A stretch of DNA of 64,000 nt from Forficula auricularia. Its lineage: Eukaryota; Arthropoda; Insecta; Dermaptera; Forficulidae. The notes beneath the pieces are model-generated. The model was not told where the DNA came from. It searched no databases and worked only from the letters and a program-made list of their open reading frames with translations. Made by a program: the position numbers and the translations under genes. Positions 55,085-64,000 of this stretch are shown here, in pieces (position 1 is the stretch's first letter; each line of letters opens with the position of its first letter). The stretch spans positions 1,453,651 to 1,517,650 of the forward strand of contig JALMQS010000435.1 of assembly GCA_024734495.1 (NCBI GenBank), in the 5' to 3' direction.

Positions 55085-55405
55085 TTTAAAATAGTTCTAT
55101 AGTCCAATGGGTAAAGTGAGTGCCTCTGATGCAAGGGGTCTCAAGTTCTGGAGAGTCATTTTTTTATTGAGATTTTCATCTATCAATAATTACTTTAATT
55201 AAGAAAAAATCAATTAAGATGAATTTTGATGAGGTCCAGACCTACCCAGATCGTTTTTTCATCCTCAAAGCTTGTTAATAGATTTTGTTTCATCAAAATC
55301 GGTAGGGCCGTTTTCAAAATAGAACCAAAGATACAAATATATAAATAAATAAATATATATATAAATAAATATACAATTTTTGCTCGTTTAATAAGAGTAG
55401 ATATA
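55085..55405 (+). mobile_element. Probable tRNA-headed SINE
   Basis: TATAGTCCAATGGGTAAAGT fits RNA polymerase III box A and CAAGTTCTGGAGAG is a weak box B, spaced as in a tRNA (55090-55160). The body contains AAATCGGTAGGGCCGTTTTC, and the end has an (AT)n-like stretch and GCTCGTTTAATAAGAGT, shared with the repeat at 14285. No target duplication is seen. Confidence 0.45.
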
Positions 55406-55419
55406 TATAGGGATATGCT

Positions 55420-55500
55420 TGATTGCATCAAGCAACGAACACTCTCATTGACTTCCTCTTTAAAAAATAGATCTTTCTTTAGTATAAAAACTTTTTAAAA
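55420..55500 (-). repeat. Family K half-element, diverged
   Basis: TTGCATCAAGCAACGAACAC, TCTCATTGACTTCCTCTTT matches the K right half poorly but in order. 55501-56249 beyond it holds AT-rich DNA with no gene seen. Confidence 0.4.
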
Positions 55501-56273
55501 AATACTAGTATATTAGGAACCCCAAGAAAGAAAAAGTACGAATAAAAAATAAATATTCCATTTAAGAAAATACCAAATTTATTTATTACTATTGCCTATC
55601 CACTTTGAAATGTTTCAGAAAATAAAAATAACTTAAGACATAAATAGTCGGATGTGGAGTCAAATATTGCAGAAACAACATTTGGGCCGAGATCAAAAAT
55701 TCTATTTGCTTGTTAGGGTTCTAAGTTTACATCTATTAACTAGAGCAATACTTTAACTTAAAAATATATTGTAAGGAACAGAGAGACTTTCAAATAACTT
55801 AACAACTAATGGAGACTGGCAATAAATTTGAATGTTATTTTAAGAAAATTATGTCACAAGATTTTACCCTAGTATAATTTTCTAAAGCATGAATAAAATG
55901 AAATCGAAACAAGCGAATGGGGCAAACTACGAGTACAAGAGTCAAATCCATTGTATTCTATGCTAATTAATCGAGGTCTTATTGCTGGAACTCGCTCCTT
56001 TGAGGGGATTAGTAAGTAAGTAGCAGGGAGGCGGAAAATCTTTAATTGTGGCACCTCCGACGTCTCATTAACTAAATAAAGATAAGAGCCATCTTTTGAC
56101 TACAATAACCTATTAATACTGTTGAGTGTTTGCTTTTTAATTATTGTTTACTTTCACTTACATAGAGTAATGGGTGCCCGCAGAAGGAGGGGGGGGGTTT
56201 GTTTGGTTTGTTGACAGAGGGGTCAAGCAACTTTGATATTTATTTATTTAATACGAATTTTGTTTAGCACGTT

Positions 56274-56474
56274 TTGGCTACTTTTACTGAATTTGTGAAA
56301 CTTTTAAAAACTTGTTTAATTCTCGTTAGCTACAGGAATAAAATTTTCTCTAATGATGATTTTACAGTATTAACCTCCTTCATGAACGAATTCAAAACGA
56401 TGTTCAATCAATTATTGGAACATAATAGACTTATACTTAACCTGCTATCACAAGTCATCAATAATAATAACTAG
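56274..56474 (+). pseudogene. LINE ORF1 (gag-like) C-terminal fragment
   Basis: The frame reads through LTSFMNEFKTMFNQLLEHNR and ILNLLSQVINNNN to TAG at 56472-56474. Jockey-clade ORF1 proteins end in such a helical stretch just before ORF2. It lacks an ATG and any zinc knuckles because the insertion is 5'-truncated near 56250. ORF2 starts 2 nt after the stop (ATG 56477), the tight spacing typical of Jockey elements, where ORF2 is probably translated by reinitiation. Confidence 0.65.
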
Positions 56475-56476
56475 AA

Positions 56477-59140
56477 ATGGCTGATGCAATCAGAATAGCT
56501 CTCTGGAACGCCAACGCATTGGTTCAACGGAAATATTTCTACATAATGGAAAAAATTAATATTCTCCTAGTGTCAGAAACGCACTTCACTTCTAAAAACT
56601 ACTTCAAAATACCTAATTATAAATTTTACTCTACAGAACATCCCGATGGCACAGCACATGGAGGTACGGTGATACTAATCAAAGAATCAATATTCCATTA
56701 TGAACTTGATAAATATGAAAAAAGCTTTATACAAGAAACATCTATTAAAATCACAAATAAAAATGGTTCGAATATAGTGGTTAGTGCATTATATTGTCCC
56801 CCAAGACATTCTATTACAAAAGAACAATTTACATCATTCTTTGAAACACTTGGCCCTAAGTTTTTAGCGGGAGGTGACTACAATTCCAAACACACGAATT
56901 CGGGATCTAGACTAATTACACCTAAAGGGAGAAATTTGTTAAAATCAATAAATTCAAACGGATATCATACTTTAATGACTAGGAAGCCAACCTATTGGCC
57001 TTCAGATCCAAATAGATTACCTGATCTATTAGACTTCTTTATTTCAAAAGGACTATCAAATTCCTATACTAAGCCTAGAACTTAGTTCGGATCACATCCC
57101 TGTAATAGCTACAATTAGCTCTACGTTGTTAAAAACAAAAATCTATCCCACCCTGAGCAATAAAAAAACGAACTGGAGATTATTTCAGAGAAGTGTAGAG
57201 GAAAATATAAACCTCAGCATATCCTTGAAAACAGAGAGTGATATCGATCAAGCCCTAGAACATTTCAATAAAATTATTCAGGAATCAGCTTGGCTTGCAA
57301 TTCCTGAAATAAACTACAAAATAAAAGAAATAAATTATCCGTTTGAGATAAGAGAAAAGCTAAGAGAAAAGCGAAGGCTCAGGAAAATCTGGCAAAGAAC
57401 GCAGTATCCACTAGATAAATTAGTATTCAACAGAGTATCAAAAGAACTCAAAATTCTGATAAATAAAAACAAATATGAAACAATTCAAAATTACCTATCT
57501 AAATTATCCCCCCAAGGAAACAATGAATATTCCGTATGGAAGGCAACAAAATATCTCAAAAGGCCCAAAACATTCATATCCCCAATAAAAATTTACCCAA
57601 ATACATGGACAAGAACAAATGCAGAAAAGGCGGAGGTATTTGCAAAACATTTAAGCAATGTATTTATCCCTTATTCTCAAACGTGCCCAAACTCAGAAAA
57701 CGAAGAAATTGAAGATTTCTTATGCTCACCATTGCAATTATCTCCTCCTATTAAATATTTTACTGTAAAAGAAATAAAACAGACAATAAAAAACGAGCGT
57801 AAAAAAAAGTCTCCTGGATATGACCTAATAACTATCGAAATATTAAAAAAACCAACTAAAAAAGGAGTAACTTTTCTCACTGAATTGTACAATTCCATAA
57901 TAAGAACATGCTACTTCCCTACTCAATGGAAGTTTGCACAAATTATCATGATATTAAAACCTGGCAAACCTGAAAACCAAACTTCATCTTATCGACCGAT
58001 AAGCCTACTTCCCCAGACATCAAAAATACTTGAAAACTCCTACTTCAAAGTTTAAAGGTGCAGTTGATCTAGATGAAATACTGCCCCACCATCAATTTGG
58101 ATTTCGACAGCAACATTCATCGGCAGAGCAAATCCACAGAATAGTTAATGTTATTGAAAATACACCTGAGGAAAGAAAAATATGCACGGGTGTATTCCTG
58201 GATGTCGAAAAGGAGTTTGACAAAGTGTGGCACCAGGGTTTACTTTACAAAATCAAAAAAACTTCCCGGATCATTTCTAATGGCTTCTTACGTCTTACCT
58301 CAAAGATCTATTTTTTCAAATAAAAGTAGAATGTGAGTTGTCGCAAATGTATACCATACGATCAGGCGTTCCACAAGGTAGCGTATTAGGACCACTCTTG
58401 TATTCTGTATATACTGCAGATTTACCAACCACATCTGACGAGTCATTAATCGCTACATATGCCGATGACACTGCCATCCTTGCAACTAATGAAGACCCAG
58501 GCCTTGTTTCAAATAAACTACAGGAACAGTTCAACATGATTCAGGAATGGTTGAATAAATGGCGAATTCGTATAAATGAAAGCAAATCTCATATTACATT
58601 TACAAATAAAAGATGTACATGTTCACCAGTGTATATAAATTCAAAAATTATCCCCAACACTAGTACGGTGAAATATCTAGGTCTGCACCTTGAAACTAGG
58701 CTCACTTGGAAGGAGCACATCAAGAAAAAAAGAAATGAAATCAATATTAAATATAAAAATATGTTTTGGCTCATCGGCAGAAAATCACAGCTTGCCCTGA
58801 AAAACAAAAGTGATGATTTATAAAGCAATCCTTAAGCCTATTTGGTTGTATGGCTGTCAAATATGGGGAACAGCCAGTGAGTCCAACTTGAGCAAGATAC
58901 AGAGAGTGCAATCAAAAATTCTCAGAGGCATTACTAATGCCCCTGGTACATAACAAATGAAACTCTACATAAAGATCTAGATGTACCGTCAATCAGAGAA
59001 GTCATATACAACCAATTCGATAAACAATTCGAGGACATCATTCAAACACATCGGCCATTGCCCTATTGGACAATAGCCAGACTATCAGAAGAAGAAAGAA
59101 ATACCACATACTTGATACAGAAGAAAGGATGTTGACCTTC
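56477..59140 (+). pseudogene. Jockey-type ORF2: endonuclease and reverse transcriptase
   Basis: The first block (56477-57085) is the AP-like endonuclease: RIALWNANAL at residues 6-15, SETH at 33-36 and GGDYNSKHTNSGSR at 132-145, with SSDHIPVIATI after a frameshift near 57075. The second block (57126-58055) has the linker and RT start KKSPGYDLITIEIL, WKFAQIIMILKPGKP and SSYRPISLLPQTSKILE. The third (58030-58323) contains HHQFGFRQQHS and VFLDVEKEFDKVWHQGLLYK, where Glu replaces the usual Ala of AFDKVWH. The fourth (58338-58823) has SGVPQGSVLGPLLYSVYTAD and the catalytic YADD at 58458-58469. After two more shifts the C-terminus reads ILKPIWLYGCQIWGTASESN and ends at TGA near 59138. The protein copies its own RNA at a nicked target site. 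Five frameshifts make it inactive. Confidence 0.9.
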
Positions 59141-59263
59141 AGCTGGAAAAACAAATTCAAATAGGATAGACATCAATGGATGACTATTCCTTCAAGATAA
59201 TTAACTCTCATCAAATTTACTAAAAGTTGTAAATAAATTGAAATAATAATAATAAAAAAAAAA

Positions 59264-59899
59264 ATGATTTAGTAATTTAGAATTTTAATTTTAGATTTTT
59301 TTTTATTTTTTTATTGTATTCAAATGAATATAGTTTCTTTGAAATACTAAAACAAGGAGCCCAAACAACAATCCGCTTCCACTAAATTCACTTCTCTAAA
59401 AATCTCACATCCCATATCTTTCATTGTCCGGTGAAAATACTCTATACTAAGAATTCCCCTTGCCCTTTTTTCCACATCGCCTTGTTGTGTGGTGGTTTCC
59501 CAATATCTTCTACAAAGAAAGATTCTGCAAGGGGCTGTCACCCCCATGAAGTACAGATTGGAACTTACTTCACTCGGTAATAGCATGTGAGAGGAGTAAG
59601 AACTCTCGCAAGTAGGTTCGCTGTCCGTTTAGTAGATCTATCCTGAATCGGGATTGTAAACGAGTACCCACACGCTATGATATAAAATACTATTGAAAGG
59701 AAAAGAAATGGAATAGATAATTAGAAGAGAGATTGTAGTTTAGGACAAAAGTGAGAAGAGCAGAATCCATGGAATAAGCCCCTACGTAGGTTTCTAGTTT
59801 GAGAAACTAGTATTCCGGTCGATATCGTATACTATCATTTGTTATTAAAAAAGGGAACATTAAATTAGATTTTTTTTTATAATGATACTGATACAAGAT
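59264..59899. other. No gene recognised
   Basis: 59340-59660 is less AT-rich and has a 79-codon open frame on the minus strand (59347-59586) with RRYWETTTQQGDVEKRARG. I do not recognise it; it has no supporting splice or repeat evidence, so it is not called as a gene. Confidence 0.3.
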
Positions 59900-59904
59900 G
59901 AGGT

Positions 59905-60120
59905 TGCACCGAAAAGGTTCAATCTCTGAAGTCCGCGGCGGACCCTTGTATCATGGAAATAATAAGAAATTTAGGAATTGAGTCGGAGTTGAAGGTGTTC
60001 GTGGATGCGTGTCTTGAAAGATTGAAGGTTAGGTATATGTTGCTGGAAAGACGGTAGGAGGAAGAGAGCTCTAGTCTCTAGATGTCATAGGGATAAACAA
60101 GTTGGCGTTTGTTCGATTAG
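59905..60120 (-). pseudogene. LINE ORF2 C-terminal fragment
   Basis: The minus strand reads RTNANLFIPMTSRD, a stop, SSLPPTVFPATYT, then after a frame change NLQSFKTRIHEHL. It is the same LINE tail as at 29315-29465 (shared FIPMTSRD and SLP.T.FP.TY) with the key Trp codon now TAG. The 3' part includes GGTTGCACC-like sequence (CCGCGGCGGACCC near 59935). Dead remnant. Confidence 0.7.
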
Positions 60121-61155
60121 TATCCAATTTAAGCGCGTAGGGGTGTTGAGTCTGATTCTATCAAAAAATTAGCTTAATCTGAATCCGAGCTGATTTTTTG
60201 AAAAACATTCTAACTATTTTCAAAAAAAGATGCTCAAATCTTTAGTTTTAAATTAGAAAGCTCTAAAAAATTTATTTTTACCATTCCGATATTACAGTTA
60301 ATTCATAAAGAGAAACAACTCTGCTACTCTCGGCAAAATAAAAACTTTTCAATTACACTTAATCTATATAAGGGAAAGTAAAATTTATTTAATATTAATT
60401 ACAAGGATCAGACCAGTGTCAAAATAATAAAAACAATACGAATCCTCTCTAATGAAAATGTAAATAAAACATTTAGGTTATAATTCTATAACGTGTTCTG
60501 ACTATGTTGTTGTAAAATGCTTTTATTTATTTAATTTTAAGATGTTAATCCACGTATTTATCGGGGGCGATAATTGTTCTGACAAATATAAAAGGCTTGC
60601 CTCCCCCTTTGTATCTAAAATAGGATTATCCCTAAAGAACTAAAGAGAAGCGATGTGGATGTTTATGATGGAATTTGATATGCGAGGTAAAACCTCAAAG
60701 CTCGTACTTTGTTTTGGATGAATGGCAAGACCTGAATTACCATGAAAAACAAGCAAGGTCTCTTATCTAAACACAGCATCAAACATTGCCAGAGTTCATT
60801 TGTTTAACGTGATTTTTAGTTTGGCTCTAATGAAATTGTACTACCCGTTCATATCCCTATTCAGTCGATTTAGGGTCCATTTCATCAATGGTATTGGAAA
60901 AAAGTAAAAATGGACTAATTCTCTTGCTATGATAAAGTATTTTTTTTTAGCTTTCATTTACACTAAATCTATTTATACTATATAAGGGCAAGTATTGCAT
61001 TCTTTCAAAGTTTTCACACTTTGAGGTCTTTAAGCTAATAATATTTACTTTTACTTTATTACTTCTAAGTAAAAATAAACAATAAGTCTTAATAGATAGA
61101 AATAAAATTAAACATATCAATATAATAAACGATTATTTATTAGTAATGAAGCTGT
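60121..61155. other. No gene seen; one family K fragment
   Basis: 60298-60358 is a K fragment (TTCATAAAGAGAAACAAC, TCTGCTACTCTCGGCAAAAT). 60530-60900 is somewhat GC-richer and single-copy in look. Confidence 0.4.
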
Positions 61156-61158
61156 TGA

Positions 61159-61415
61159 AGGTTTTATTTTTGTGATTAATTTGATTAAAATTTGAATTTT
61201 TATTTAAATCACACATAATTATAATTATTTATTGAACACGAACAAATAATAAAACACGTTTCGATCGACTTATCCTGCGATCGTTCTCAAGTATGAGCAG
61301 CCATGATCGCAGAATAAGTCGATCGAAACGTCGTGGTTATATTGTATTATTTGTTCGTATTCAATAAATAATTTTGATTAATTATGTGTGATTTAAATAA
61401 AAATTCAAATTTTAA
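61159..61415 (-). mobile_element. Family P foldback, copy 2
   Basis: Same arms as 28728-28933 (ATTAAAATTTGAATTTTTAT; CACGTTTCGATCGACTTATC) with a longer centre. The unpaired tail lies on the left (TTTATTTTTGTGATTAATTT, 61162-61183), so the copy is in the opposite orientation. The arms carry stem II-like GATCG...CGATC before GAAACGTCG, but the CTGANGA box is changed (CCATGA on +, CTTGAGAA on -). A hammerhead-derived hairpin is likely; an active one is not. Confidence 0.75.
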
Positions 61416-61419
61416 TAAT

Positions 61420-62145
61420 AAATGATTGTGTGCTCTATACGAAATTCAGTTATAACCTCCCCTTTTTGGGATTAATACGAATCTTTAGAGTTTATTCTAT
61501 TTATAGGCCTGCTGTTTAAAAAAAATGTATCTGTTGGCTATTATAGCTCAAAATATATTTGGTTAAGTCGATATTAGCCTCTCAATTCAAAAAAAAAGGG
61601 AAAAATCAGACTATTTAAATTCAAAATTGTTTATTCAATCAATTTATACGGGGAATACACTCATAAATATTAAATATATAAATTATTTACAATCAACGGA
61701 ATATATTAAAAAATGATAATAAAACTCAAATAAAAAATAAACTGTATGAAATTAATAATATAATAGACAAAAATTAATGAAATTCTCATTATGGAACAAA
61801 AAAATTTCATTTAAAACTTTTTCACTTCAGGTTTTGAAGAAATTATGTTTAATTTTGTATAAATAGAATAATATCAAAATTGCATCTTTTTTGATCTAAT
61901 ATTTTCTATACTGTCTTTGGGCCTTAATTGATTTCTGTACGGTTTTTTTTCTTAATTTTATTCCAAACGACTACGCAAAACAATTAATGACAACAACAAT
62001 CACAAAAAGACTTAAGAGACACAGACCTAATGACCCCCCTCAACGCTTCACTTGATCATGCTAGCCAGAACTTATACCTCTGTAAATATTGTATATAATT
62101 CTTATTGTAAATAATTTCAAGTCAAAAAACTTATATTTGATTTTT
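61420..62145. other. No gene seen
   Basis: AT-rich DNA without recognised features. Confidence 0.35.
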
Positions 62146-62148
<3 letters not shown>

Positions 62149-62229
<81 letters not shown>

Positions 62230-62232
62230 TAT
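62149..62232. repeat. (AT)n microsatellite with GTATGT interruptions
   Basis: Low-complexity AT repeat; the open frame through it is not a gene. Confidence 0.95.
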
Positions 62233-63930
62233 AGTTATCCGGAGAAAATGAACAGTTCAATGGAAATTTTGATTTAAGTTATAATCTATTTCATGCCATT
62301 ATTATTGTTTACCAAATAAATGTGATTATTGCCCTTTGTGGCAGATTGACTGTATAAAATGGAGTAAAAAAAATAATAAAATATTTGTTTATTGAGCCCT
62401 CATTACCTCAAAATTTTCATTTTTAGCCCGTTTTAGGTAATTTACCCTGGCTCGCCGACCCCTGCTTAAGATAAAGGGTATTTCCGGTCGTTCAAAATTC
62501 AACCAAAATCTTGAGTTACTTCTGCTAGCTTAAACCTAGCTTAAATTTCAAATCCATTTGTAAGATAGGTAGCTTTATCCACATGCATGTAAAAGATAAT
62601 ATTTTTCATCAACGAACTTTCCACCAATCATTTTTACTAATAATAAACAAAACAAACTTTCTTTTGTTGGAAAAAGGCAAAGCCTACTTGATTATTTCAC
62701 ATATTCAAAGATTCTTAAAAAAAAAAATCGTGAAAAGCAAAGAACAATTTTTTATATAAAAATATGTTTTTAACAATTAAAAAATAATTTAAGTTAAATG
62801 TTACAATAAAATGTTGTTCCAAATGATAATAAAAATAAATATTTAAATTAAATTTACCGTCAATTAGCATAATTTTATTTAAAAAGAAAAAATATTGGTG
62901 GGCCAATTGAGATGGGACGGGGCTCGTAAATGAATTCCTGAAGCGCCTGAATTTCCGCAACCAAAGTACGGGCTTCATTTTAAATCCCATATTCGCTCCG
63001 ATAAAAAAAAAAATAATAATAAACTGATGAGCAGGATTGAAATAAAATTCTATAGTACAGGGAAAGTATTCATAATAAGAAAAAAAATCTTTGGGGATAG
63101 AAGAATATGAATTTTTCTAATTTTATTTTCTTAAGTTTAACAGAAATGAGAAATGTATCAGGATGTTTATGGTTCAATATCTACTCTTCTCTAGCTTACT
63201 TTTTTCATTGCAAAACTCACTTACCAACTTTTCAAGATTTAACTGTTAACTACAAATATATATTTTCTTTTATGCCACAACATATTGTGTTGATGGCCAA
63301 ACAAAAACAGAATCTTAATTTTTTTTGCAAAATATGCAAATGTGGGCGTTTATGCAATTTAATTCTCTAAACATAGGTATATGTAATGTCAGTAAATTTT
63401 AATTCGAATAAAATGGAGGAGAGGAGTCGATTAGGAGATCCGAAAAATCATGTAAACCCATTATCTCAGTAGGTATTTTTTAGAGGAATTTAATTTCAAA
63501 CTCAAGCTCGGTATCTGATCGATCGTAGAAGCTATTTTATTTTTGGCGTTTTTGGTCTAATTTGAAAAGAAAAAACTGGCTCGAGAGAAGAGCAGATTTT
63601 AAGTGAAAGTCGTGTGGCACACCCCCATGTTTTTTTTTATTATTAATAAACATGACGACTTTTTCATTACGTTATCAGCATGGATGATGGTATTCAGTGT
63701 GATACAAAGTCTTTTCATTTGCATTAATTTTAAATTTAAATATTTCAATATATGTCAATTTATTGATAACGGTGGAGTGAGGAGGTACCATACATCAATA
63801 TGATGGAATTAATTTCACACTAACAACGGAAAATTCCCTTTTTTTTTTTTTTTTTACTATTACTTTTATTTAATATATTCACCGTTTCAGAAACTTTGAT
63901 TTCGGTTTTAGGTGAACCATTTTAAATAAG
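62233..63930. other. No gene seen; a hAT-like tip and a family E phrase
   Basis: GGCTCGCCGACCCCTGC at 62450-62466 is the complement of a typical hAT tip (CAGGGGTCGGCGAGCC), without a clear partner. 63608-63640 has AAGTCGTGTGGCACACCC, the family E phrase. The rest is AT-rich. Confidence 0.35.
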
Positions 63931-63935
63931 AGTTC

Positions 63936-63998
63936 ATTTAACTACTAGATAGATTTCCTATAAATAATTTTTTGTGAAATCTACCTAGTAGTTTAATT
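63936..63998. repeat. Hairpin at the window end
   Basis: TAACTACTAGATAGATTTCC and GAAATCTACCTAGTAGTT are inverted around a 20-bp loop. GGTTTTAGGTGAACCATTTT just upstream resembles phrases at 45509 and 25700, so this may be the start of a dispersed element cut by the window. Confidence 0.6.
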
Positions 63999-64000
63999 AA

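Larger units (their letters stand above)
56250..59263 (+). mobile_element. Jockey-type LINE, 5'-truncated
   Basis: About 3 kb: the last part of ORF1, then ORF2 with endonuclease and reverse transcriptase, ending in a short 3' region and an (AAT)n/poly(A) tail (59238-59263). The full ORF1 and 5' end are missing. Frameshifts break ORF2 at about 57070, 58040, 58320, 58800 and 58940. The catalytic motifs are still readable, so the copy is fairly recent. No target duplication was recognised. Confidence 0.9.

Noticed and set aside
55085..55160. Functional tRNA gene
   Set aside because: Box B is degenerate and the acceptor and anticodon arms do not pair; better read as the head of a SINE.
59347..59586. 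79-codon open frame as a host exon
   Set aside because: No recognisable domain, no convincing splice context, and length is within chance for this composition.

Overview
The window is AT-rich, gene-poor arthropod (most likely insect) nuclear DNA. The evidence is a mariner transposase of the Mos1 type, a Jockey-type LINE, other non-LTR fragments, a GIY-YIG Penelope-like element, piggyBac and hAT remnants, a tRNA-derived SINE, long (AT)n tracts and many foldback elements. I found no convincing host protein-coding exon, tRNA or rRNA gene. Every protein I recognise comes from a mobile element, and every one is broken. There is one 100-N assembly gap.

Layout. 1-2.5 kb: nested foldback and tandem-repeat elements. 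4-5.4 kb: a G-rich repeat and hAT-like tips. 6.3-8.6 kb: a three-level nest in which a mariner sits inside a palindromic MITE, itself inside another palindromic repeat. 9.3-11 kb: a TTAA-flanked MITE and another G-rich repeat. 11.6-12.6 kb: a Penelope-like element with a GIY-YIG domain and a hammerhead ribozyme. 13-14.2 kb: a LINE tail and two hammerhead-type palindromes. 15.5-18.4 kb: a deleted LINE framed by a 97-bp inverted repeat. 18.8-21 kb: three large palindromes. 21.7 kb: a SINE. 25-27 kb: a hAT remnant, a dual-hammerhead foldback and a 1-kb palindrome. 31.2-32.5 kb: a piggyBac remnant carrying a G-rich insert. 35.3-36.1 kb: a 119-bp tandem array. 36.8-39.2 kb: a 169-bp satellite interrupted by a hammerhead foldback. 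40.8 kb: a hAT MITE. 42.8-45.9 kb: foldback and tandem elements. 48.7-49.6 kb: an 832-bp hammerhead foldback. 56.2-59.3 kb: a 5'-truncated Jockey LINE. 61.2 kb: another foldback. The stretches between show no genes; a few are more GC-rich and look single-copy.

The most interesting theme is hammerhead ribozyme-like cores of the form CTGANGA, one extra A/T, stem II, GAAA. They recur at about a dozen sites, in whole or degraded form. One lies just downstream of the Penelope-like GIY-YIG reading frame. Most others lie in short elements without coding sequence built as inverted dimers, with a core or its remnant in one or both arms. Two of these dimers are flanked by exact 14-bp target-site duplications. 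One core (38980-39022) can form all three stems with a GTC cleavage triplet. I infer a non-autonomous, ribozyme-bearing foldback population related to Penelope-like elements; the sequence does not show which autonomous element moved it.
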